NCBI RefSeq assembly: GCF_004798705.1
Contig: NZ_CP039290.1
Coordinates: forward strand, 2,790,001-2,854,000
Length of the DNA: 64,000 nucleotides
Source of the DNA: Arthrobacter sp. PAMC25564
Lineage (GTDB): Bacteria; Actinomycetota; Actinomycetes; Actinomycetales; Micrococcaceae
Reading direction: 5' to 3'
Under the pieces are notes generated by a model. The model had not been told where the DNA came from. It did no database searches and worked only from the letters and a program-made list of their open reading frames with translations. This document shows positions 58,290 through 64,000 of this stretch, one piece after another. The stretch's first letter is position 1. Every line of letters begins with the position of its first letter. The position numbers and the translations under genes were made by a program.

Positions 58290-59053
58290 TGGTTGCACGC
58301 CACGACCAGACGACGGACCCCGAACTGCTCGCAGCCCTGCTGCAGGCACGCCGGGGCACCGCGTTCTTCGCCCGCAAGCTCAACGAACTCACCGACGCGG
58401 AGCTCGACGGCGATACGCTGCTGCCGGGCTGGACCCGCCGCCACATCACCGCGCACATCGGCTACAACGCCCGGGCCATCGCGCGCCTGGTCGAGTGGGC
58501 AGCCACCGGGGTGGAAACCCCGATGTACGCGTCCACGGACGTCCGGGACCACGAGATCAACTTCGGCGCCACCCTGTCCCCGATCGCGCTCCGGCACCTC
58601 TTCGACCACTCCGCCGTGCACCTGAACGTCGAATGGCGGGACCTGCCCGAGGACGCCTGGCACCACAAAGTGCGCACCATCCAGGGCCGCGAAGTCCCCG
58701 CCAGCGAAACCGTCTGGATGCGCAGCCGGGAAGTCTGGATGCACGCCGTGGACCTGGACAACGGCGCGAGGTTTGCCGACATCCCCGCCCCGGTCCTTGA
58801 ACGCCTGCTCAAAGACATCACCGGCGCCTGGAAAACCCGCCGCACCGACACCGGGCTCGTGGTCAAGGTCACCGGCCAGGATCAGGAACTCACCTTCGGC
58901 GACACGACGGCCGAGTCCCCGACAGTGGTCTCCGGCCCGCTTCCCTCGGTCGTCGAATGGGCCGCCGGACGGGGCAACGGCGGCGTAACCGCCGCCGGAC
59001 CCGCCGCGGACGCGGCCCAGGGTGCGGTTCCGGCAGCACCGAAGTGGATCTAG
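58289..59053 (+). CDS. Maleylpyruvate isomerase, mycothiol-dependent (DinB fold)
   Basis: Isomerises maleylpyruvate to fumarylpyruvate with mycothiol. The 254-residue product has the MDMPI/DinB features: WTRRHITAHIGYNARAIARL near residue 48 and the metal-binding E-x3-H in REVWMHAVDLDNG (about residue 150). These correspond to the His/Glu/His zinc triad of the Corynebacterium enzyme. The C-terminal 30 residues are Ala/Gly/Pro-rich. The start overlaps the FAH stop by one base (TGATG). A strong bidirectional terminator follows at 59109. Confidence 0.9.
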   Translation: MVARHDQTTDPELLAALLQARRGTAFFARKLNELTDAELDGDTLLPGWTRRHITAHIGYNARAIARLVEWAATGVETPMYASTDVRDHEINFGATLSPIALRHLFDHSAVHLNVEWRDLPEDAWHHKVRTIQGREVPASETVWMRSREVWMHAVDLDNGARFADIPAPVLERLLKDITGAWKTRRTDTGLVVKVTGQDQELTFGDTTAESPTVVSGPLPSVVEWAAGRGNGGVTAAGPAADAAQGAVPAAPKWI

Positions 59054-59108
59054 GCGGACTTTCCTAGGCCAGGCAGCATCCGGGCCGGGTCCCGAGACCG
59101 TTCAGGAT

Positions 59109-59145
59109 ACAAGGAAAGGCCCCTCATCGAGGGGGCTTTCCTTGT
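59109..59145. terminator. Bidirectional terminator after the gentisate operon
   Basis: A 17-nt arm ACAAGGAAAGGCCCCTC pairs with 59129-59145, with one mismatch and a 3-nt loop. It lies 55 nt after the maleylpyruvate isomerase stop and the same distance from the end of the convergent hypothetical gene, so it can end both transcripts. Confidence 0.8.
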
Positions 59146-59200
59146 TGGGGCACCGGGTTTCGCGGCCCCGTCCGGCCTTCCGCGCTGGTGGGGGCGCCGG

Positions 59201-59884
59201 TCAGCCCTGATGCCGGTCAGGGGCCCTTCCGGCGTCGAGAATCCCTGCGATCTTTTCCTCCAGGGCCGCCACGGTCGCTTCGGGCAGAACAATCAGCCCG
59301 TCCAGTTCGCGCCGGGCCCGCTTGTAGGCAGTCTGCCGTTCGGCCGGTGTGGCGGCACCGTCGGAGGCGATCCGGAGCAGTTGCCGGGCCGTCGCCAGCC
59401 GCTGGCGTTCGGGTCCGGTGAAATTGCTGTCCTTGATCCGTTTGGCCTCCCGCTCGGCCACATCGAACGCCAGTTCGAAGCTGTTCACCGCCGCCCGGTA
59501 CTCCGCCAGCCGGGCCGCCGACGCGATGTCTCCCGGGGCGGCGGGACGCAGCCCGTCGGCTTCCCGCTTGGCGCGCAGGAACGCAACCGTGAGCGGTTCG
59601 CGGACGTCCGTCATGACCGGATAGTCGATGAGTTTTCCCACATCCAGTTCGTAGTCGAGCCAGCGCCGGTTCACGGCATCGTGCGTTGCGATCAGCGCCA
59701 GGACCTCGGTCTGGCTCGCCTGCACCGCCTGCGTGGCCTGGTTGCGGAGCTGGTAGAGCTCCACCCGCCGCCGGTGCCGGCGTTCGCTGGCTTTGGACCA
59801 GGACCGCGCCCAGCCGCCGATCAGCCCGCTCATGGGGAAGACCAGCCACCAGTAGTGGCTGACAAAACTGAAAAAGGGGTCCAC
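59201..59884 (-). CDS. Hypothetical membrane-anchored helical protein
   Basis: I do not recognise a family with certainty. The 227-residue product has one N-terminal hydrophobic segment (about residues 2-24, FFSFVSHYWWLVFPMSGLIGG), followed by a basic stretch (SKASERRHRRRVELYQLR) and long, charged alpha-helical regions suggesting coiled coils (AEYRAAVNSFELAFDVAEREAKRIKDS in pieces). It is probably anchored with the bulk in the cytoplasm. GTG 59884 is the best start but has a weak ribosome-binding site. A strong hairpin (59937-59972) separates it from the USP gene upstream. Confidence 0.75.
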   Translation of the reverse strand: MDPFFSFVSHYWWLVFPMSGLIGGWARSWSKASERRHRRRVELYQLRNQATQAVQASQTEVLALIATHDAVNRRWLDYELDVGKLIDYPVMTDVREPLTVAFLRAKREADGLRPAAPGDIASAARLAEYRAAVNSFELAFDVAEREAKRIKDSNFTGPERQRLATARQLLRIASDGAATPAERQTAYKRARRELDGLIVLPEATVAALEEKIAGILDAGRAPDRHQG

Positions 59885-59936
59885 GCGTCCATCGTGCCAC
59901 CGGCCGGGACGTGCCTCAAGGGAAACCTGGCACATT

Positions 59937-59972
59937 GCAAGGGGAGCCCCGGCTGTGCGGGGCTCCCCTTGC
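59937..59972 (-). terminator. Terminator hairpin downstream of the tandem USP gene
   Basis: A perfect 14-bp stem, GCAAGGGGAGCCCC with its complement, closes on an 8-nt loop. It starts 21 nt after the USP stop on the minus strand. The U-tract is poor, but stem strength makes termination or 3'-end protection likely. Confidence 0.75.
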
Positions 59973-59993
59973 GTTGCTCAGGGTACTTCGGCG

Positions 59994-60866
59994 TCAGTCT
60001 TCGTCGTGCTTGACCTTGTGCACCCGGGTGACGATGGTGGGGCACGGGACGTTCAGCAGCACGGCATGGGCAGTGGAGCCGAGCACCATCCGGGAGAAGC
60101 CTCCCCGCCCGCGGCTGCCGATCACCAGCAGGCGCGCCTCCCGCGCGATGTCGACCAGGGCCTTGGCCGGCTCGGTATCCGTTTCGAGGCGCTGATGGAC
60201 CACGAGGTCCGGATACTTGTCACCGAGTCCTGCCACCGATTCGGCGAGGACCACACGGTCCTCCTCGACGATGGTCTCGGCCAGCCCGCTCGAAGGCAGC
60301 TGATTCTCGACCCACCGGGCCGGGCTCCGGAAGGCAAGGACCACGGTCAGCTCATCGCCGCCACGGTCAGCTTCGGCGGCGGCGAAGGAGACGGCCTGGA
60401 GCGACTCCTCGGATCCGTCCACGCCGACGACGACTCCGTGGTCTCCCGTCCCGCGGGTGGTGGGGATGACGGCAACTGGGCTGGCCGAGGAGGAAACGAC
60501 CTGCAGGGCGCGGTCCGTCATCGGGCCGCCGTCCAGCCAATGCCGGTCATGCGCCCCGACCACCACCATCGAGGCTTCCTTGGACGCTTCCCTGAGGGCG
60601 GCACCCGCGCTGCCGTGCCGCAACTGGATATCGACCTCCACACCGGGGACCTGCTCGCTGGCGCTGGCCTGCGCCTTTTGCAGCAGTTCCATCCCTGATT
60701 GCCTGATGAGTTCGTGGTATTGGAAGTCCGGGGACATCCAGCGGTCATCCACCGCGTGGATGGCGATGACCGGAACCTTGTGCTGGGAGGCACGCTGGAG
60801 GGCCCACGCCAAGGCGGCCTCGCTGCCCGCAGACCCGTTGATACCGACGACGATTGGTTTATTCAT
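59994..60866 (-). CDS. Tandem universal stress protein (two UspA domains)
   Basis: A 290-residue protein with two USP domains (residues about 1-140 and 150-285). The second has a complete ATP-binding signature GSRG-RGGFSRMVL-GS; in the first, the corresponding GAHD-RHWLDGGPM-TD is degenerate. Tandem USPs of this kind are induced by hypoxia and stationary phase in mycobacteria under DosR. ATG 60866 has an AGGA about 7 nt upstream. A DosR-like palindrome lies 93-113 bp upstream (60959-60979). Confidence 0.92.
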   Translation of the reverse strand: MNKPIVVGINGSAGSEAALAWALQRASQHKVPVIAIHAVDDRWMSPDFQYHELIRQSGMELLQKAQASASEQVPGVEVDIQLRHGSAGAALREASKEASMVVVGAHDRHWLDGGPMTDRALQVVSSSASPVAVIPTTRGTGDHGVVVGVDGSEESLQAVSFAAAEADRGGDELTVVLAFRSPARWVENQLPSSGLAETIVEEDRVVLAESVAGLGDKYPDLVVHQRLETDTEPAKALVDIAREARLLVIGSRGRGGFSRMVLGSTAHAVLLNVPCPTIVTRVHKVKHDED

Positions 60867-60958
60867 TCTGAATCCTGCTCTTCTCCATCGCGTGATCCGT
60901 GCATCAGCAGCACAACGGACTGCCGACACTTCAGTCTGGGCCGTCGGCAGGCAGCCGG

Positions 60959-60979
60959 TTAGGGCCTTAAGCCCCTCAA
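60959..60979. promoter_or_regulatory. DosR/DevR-like box upstream of the tandem USP gene
   Basis: The core GGGCCTTAAGCCCC (60962-60975), preceded by TTA and followed by TCAA, matches about 15 of 20 positions of the mycobacterial DosR consensus (TTSGGGACTWWAGTCCCSAA). No regulator gene for it is in the window. Confidence 0.45.
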
Positions 60980-61007
60980 GCCACCCATCTGCGCGGGTAG
61001 CGCCGGC

Positions 61008-62324
61008 CTAGAAACCGGACGGCTCGGTCTCGAACTCGGGTTCCCGGGGCGGCTCCTCATGATGCACCGGCCGCAGGGCTGCCGTGCGTTCGAGCCAGAT
61101 CAAGGCATCGTAGCGCTCCCCCATCCGGGTGGGGACGTAGTTCCCGAGTTCCCGCTCCGGCTGATACACCACCCCGATCGCCCGGTGGCCGAGCCAGGTC
61201 GAGAGCCATGGGCCGGACCGGTCGTCGCTGAACTCGAGGACCGCGGGCACACCAAGGGCTTCATGCAGGAAGTCCTCGTGGCTGCCCGGACGGGCGGGCG
61301 GCACCGGGAGGATCCGCTCCGGACGGCCCCAGGCGTCCGCGGCGATCACCTCGCCGCGGTGGGCGGCGAACCCCACCAGCATCACGCCTTCGCCGGCGTG
61401 CCGTTCGCGCAGGAGCTGGCCCACATTCACGAGGCCGTCCTGGGCCATGTCGGTGGCCCGGGCATCCCCGACGTGGGTATTGTGCTCCCAGATGAGACCC
61501 TTGGACCCGGCGCCCAGGTGGTGGCTGAGCCGGTCGATGGTGTCCGCCATGTGGTGGTCCCTGATATTCCAGGACTGGCGGTCGCCACGGACCATGACGC
61601 GGTAGTAGTGCTCCGCGTTGGCTGCCACCTCGGCATTCTGGACGGTGTCAAAGGCCTCCTCGTCGTGGGCCCCGGGGCTGAACGCCCGGTTCCTGACCTC
61701 CGTCAGGAGGCCGACGACGTCGGCCTCGCAGGACTCCGGGACCAGCCGGGTGTTCCAGGCATATTCGTGCGGGTCCTCGTGGTGCGGCAGGAAGCACTGC
61801 CAGGCGCGCATGGCCGCCGGGACGGCGTCGGGCTCATGCTGCTCAAGCCAGCCGATGATTTCCCGCAGGGAATCCCACAGCGAATAGACGTCCAGTCCGT
61901 AGAAACCGACCCGCCGGGCCATCGGACGGCCGGCGTTCCAGGTGCGCAGCCAGTCCAGGAAGCCCGCCACCTCCTCATTGGCCCACATCCAGGTCGGCCA
62001 GCGTTCAAAGCCGGCGAGCAGGGCGTGGACACCCTGGTCCTGGCTGCCTTGGCCGCGGACCCAGCGGTTGATGCGCCAGCAGTCCGGCCAGTCCCCCTCG
62101 ACTCCGATCCAGTTGTAGCCCTGCTCCTCGATGAGCCGCCGGCTGAGCGTGGCCCGCCAGGTATAGAACTCGTGGGTCCCGTGGGAGGCCTCACCCATCG
62201 CGACGAAGCGGCAGTCCGCGGCACGCCGCACGAGCCCGTCCAGGTCCCGGTCGGTCTTCAGGGGCCGGGCGAGGGCGTGGATCTCCTGCAGCACGGAGGT
62301 TTTCGTGACCGCCCCGGGCTTCAT
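61008..62324 (-). CDS. Erythromycin esterase-family protein
   Basis: A 438-residue EreA/EreB-superfamily hydrolase. The active-site blocks are visible: MGEASHGTHEFYTWR near residue 42, GVEGDWPDCWRINRWV, and WEHNTHVGDARATDM near 280, with the catalytic His and Glu residues conserved. Family members hydrolyse the lactone of macrolides, but most chromosomal relatives in soil bacteria have unknown substrates, so macrolide resistance should not be assumed. Its start at ATG 62324 overlaps the metallo-hydrolase stop by 4 bp, giving a two-gene operon. Confidence 0.88.
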   Translation of the reverse strand: MKPGAVTKTSVLQEIHALARPLKTDRDLDGLVRRAADCRFVAMGEASHGTHEFYTWRATLSRRLIEEQGYNWIGVEGDWPDCWRINRWVRGQGSQDQGVHALLAGFERWPTWMWANEEVAGFLDWLRTWNAGRPMARRVGFYGLDVYSLWDSLREIIGWLEQHEPDAVPAAMRAWQCFLPHHEDPHEYAWNTRLVPESCEADVVGLLTEVRNRAFSPGAHDEEAFDTVQNAEVAANAEHYYRVMVRGDRQSWNIRDHHMADTIDRLSHHLGAGSKGLIWEHNTHVGDARATDMAQDGLVNVGQLLRERHAGEGVMLVGFAAHRGEVIAADAWGRPERILPVPPARPGSHEDFLHEALGVPAVLEFSDDRSGPWLSTWLGHRAIGVVYQPERELGNYVPTRMGERYDALIWLERTAALRPVHHEEPPREPEFETEPSGF

Positions 62325-63703
62325 CGCGGATCCCCGATGGAGATGGTCTCCAGGTGCTCGGGCACTCTGGCCCGCCAGCCGAGTTCCCGTTTGATCCGGA
62401 TCCGGAGGGCGTCCGAGGCTTCCGGCTCGCCATGCGTGATGTAGGTCATGCGGGGCTCTTTCTCTGCGGCTTTCAGCCAGGCGATGACACCGTCGGCGTC
62501 GGCGTGGGCGGACAGGCTTTCCATCTGGACCACTTCGGCGCGGATCCTGACATCCTCGCCGTAGATGCGGAGCTCGCGCCCGCCGGCTGCAAGGCTCGCG
62601 CCGCGGGTTCCCCCGGCCTGGTAGCCGCTGAGGATGATGGCGTTCTTCGGATCCGGGCCGTACGCGGCGATGTGGTGCAGGATCCTGCCGCCGGTGAGCA
62701 TGCCGCTGGCCGAAATGATGATCATCGGACCGCCCCGGAGATTCAGGAGCTTGGACTCATCCACCGTGCGCGTGAGTTTGGCCAGCTTGTACATGTTCTC
62801 GTATTCATCCCGTTTGAGGTGGTGTTCCTCGGGGTGCCGCTGGTACATCCCGGAGGCATCGATGGCCATGGGGCTGTTCAGGTAAACCGGGATGTCCGGG
62901 ATTGCATTCTTCCTCCGGAGCCTGGACAGATACAGCAGCAGCGTCTCGGCCCTGCCGACGGCGAACGCGGCGAACATGATGACTCCGCCCCGCTTCGCGA
63001 CCCGGTTGATGATTTCGCCCAGCTGCTGCTCCGGGTCCTCGGTGGAGTGTTTCCGGTTCCCATAGGTGGATTCCGTCACCAGCACGCCGGTCTCGACGAG
63101 CGGGCGCGGCGGATACATGAACGGGTCGTCCGCCCGCCCCAGATCGCCGGTGAAATGCACGGACTGCGAGCCCATCTGCACGTGGACCTGCGAGGCCCCC
63201 AGGATGTGACCGGCGGGCAGGAAGGTCATTTCCATGCCGCCGCCGAGCTCCAGCGGGTCGTCAAAGCCCTGGATCCTGAAGCTGTTCAGGGACTTCACGG
63301 CATCAGCCGCGGTGTAGAGTGGAAGCGGCGGGCTGTGCCTGGACGATTCCCGATGGAAGGCATAGCGGGCCTCCTCCTCCTGCAGGTGTCCGCTGTCGGG
63401 GAGGATGAGCTTGCAGAGTTCGGTGGTGCCCTCCGTGGCGTACACAGGTCCGCCGAAACCGTCGCGGACCAGCGCGGGAACGTAGCCGGTGTGGTCCAGG
63501 TGCGCATGGGTCAGGACAACTGCGTCGATGGAATGCGGCGGGACGGGAAAAGGGACCCGGTTACGCTCGCGGCTGCGTTTGTAGCCTTGGAAGAGTCCGC
63601 AGTCGACCAGCACGCGTTTGCCCCCGGCTTCGATCAGGTACCGGGAACCGGTGACGGTATCGGTGGCTCCGAGGAACCGGAGGCTCGGCTGTTCTTGTTT
63701 CAT
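62321..63703 (-). CDS. Beta-CASP metallo-beta-lactamase-fold hydrolase (RNase-like)
   Basis: A 460-residue metallo-hydrolase of the beta-CASP/RMMBL group, related to CPSF73 and RNase J-like processing nucleases. Zinc ligands appear in VVLTHAHLDHTGY (about residues 60-72), the phosphate-binding ESTYGNR follows, and the C-terminal RMMBL segment contains SLSAHADADG and YITHGEPEAS. RNA is the expected substrate. I choose ATG 63703 (GGGAG about 6 nt upstream) over a frame beginning at 63739. It leads the operon with the erythromycin-esterase-like gene. A DosR-like half box is at 63838-63852. Confidence 0.9.
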   Translation of the reverse strand: MKQEQPSLRFLGATDTVTGSRYLIEAGGKRVLVDCGLFQGYKRSRERNRVPFPVPPHSIDAVVLTHAHLDHTGYVPALVRDGFGGPVYATEGTTELCKLILPDSGHLQEEEARYAFHRESSRHSPPLPLYTAADAVKSLNSFRIQGFDDPLELGGGMEMTFLPAGHILGASQVHVQMGSQSVHFTGDLGRADDPFMYPPRPLVETGVLVTESTYGNRKHSTEDPEQQLGEIINRVAKRGGVIMFAAFAVGRAETLLLYLSRLRRKNAIPDIPVYLNSPMAIDASGMYQRHPEEHHLKRDEYENMYKLAKLTRTVDESKLLNLRGGPMIIISASGMLTGGRILHHIAAYGPDPKNAIILSGYQAGGTRGASLAAGGRELRIYGEDVRIRAEVVQMESLSAHADADGVIAWLKAAEKEPRMTYITHGEPEASDALRIRIKRELGWRARVPEHLETISIGDPR

Positions 63704-64000
63704 GGTGCTCCCGTTCCGCTGCCCGTGTCCGTCCGGCAACGGGCTGCCAGAGCCACGACGGGTGCATGGACGAGAACGCGTTTGACTTGTGCATCGCGAC
63801 TTACCCTCAAGCTTCCGCCTCCGCCGTGACCGCCCCTAGGGCCGAAAGTCACGTTCGCGAACCGCTCCTGCTCACGGATAGGATTTCCGGATAGGCTTTT
63901 TCGGGCGCAAAGCCGGAAACAGACTCCGGCGGACGCAGCGGCAAGGACGCACGATGAGCAGGAAATGCAGCAGGGGAACACCAGCCCCTGGGCGCACCGG
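63704..64000 (-). other. Upstream region of the metallo-hydrolase, no gene seen
   Basis: The last 297 bp hold no coding sequence that I can support. A minus-strand frame of 93 codons (63700-63981) is cysteine-rich at its start, overlaps the metallo-hydrolase start codon and lacks a family match. A DosR-like box is at 63838-63852. The rest may be the leader of this operon or the promoter of a gene beyond the window. Confidence 0.6.
63838..63852. promoter_or_regulatory. DosR/DevR-like box upstream of the metallo-hydrolase
   Basis: AGGGCCGAAAGTCAC (reverse complement GTGACTTTCGGCCCT) resembles the mycobacterial DosR box with a degraded half. It lies about 135 bp upstream of the metallo-hydrolase start. 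Confidence 0.4.

Noticed and set aside
61008..62324. Macrolide resistance determinant
   Set aside because: Only superfamily membership is supported; chromosomal context with stress genes and no mobile element argues against calling resistance.
63700..63981. A 93-codon minus-strand frame at the window end, overlapping the metallo-hydrolase start
   Set aside because: No ribosome-binding site or family match; the region looks like promoter and leader DNA.

Overview
The window is a 64 kb piece of an actinobacterial chromosome, most likely Arthrobacter or a close relative in the Micrococcaceae. The evidence is very high GC with G/C at third codon positions, frequent GTG starts, RbpA, WhiA-YvcK-RapZ next to uvrC, an OpcA-type glucose-6-phosphate dehydrogenase partner, a CoaE-GrpB fusion, an Eis-type acetyltransferase and a mycothiol-type maleylpyruvate isomerase. 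Genus is an inference from gene content. I see no insertion sequences, phage genes, CRISPR arrays, rRNA or tRNA genes.

Layout. (1) 1-4680, plus strand: the end of pgi, then zwf-opcA-pgl, the oxidative pentose phosphate entry. (2) 4633-24327, minus strand: rbpA, secG, tpiA, pgk, gap (lower glycolysis), sodA, whiA-yvcK-rapZ, uvrC, plsC, a HAD phosphatase and uvrA, then a GntR-regulated heterodimeric ABC exporter and a trans-aconitate methyltransferase. (3) 24475-28943, plus strand: a Ski2-like DUF3516 helicase, a GNAT acetyltransferase and a proline-iminopeptidase-like hydrolase. (4) 28940-38706, minus strand: two small universal stress proteins (USPs), a complete nine-gene V/A-type ATPase operon whose last partner is one of those USPs, and a TerC membrane protein. 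(5) 38884-52524: housekeeping and repair genes (uvrB, coaE, yigZ, rpsA, eis-like, polA), a strange tryptophan-rich secreted protein, a thioesterase, a DHFR-like reductase and a Pit phosphate transporter. (6) 52790-59053: a complete 3-hydroxybenzoate/gentisate catabolic island (hydroxylase, aromatic-acid MFS importer, IclR regulator, gentisate dioxygenase, fumarylpyruvate hydrolase, maleylpyruvate isomerase). (7) 59201-63703, minus strand: a hypothetical membrane-anchored protein, a tandem USP, an erythromycin-esterase-family protein and a beta-CASP metallo-hydrolase, a stress or dormancy-like group.

The most interesting signals are regulatory. Ten genes, including uvrA, uvrB, uvrC, polA, coaE and iclR, have a TANNNT hexamer ending 6-8 nt before the start codon and no Shine-Dalgarno, the signature of leaderless mRNAs. 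At coaE/yigZ two such hexamers on opposite strands overlap, so one 10-bp element appears to drive two divergent leaderless genes. A shared inverted repeat (ATTCTG-N5-CAGAA) marks both gentisate-island promoters. DosR-like boxes precede the USP and metallo-hydrolase genes. The V/A-ATPase operon with its embedded USP, and the Trp-rich secreted protein behind a 585-bp gene-free region, are the most unusual coding content.
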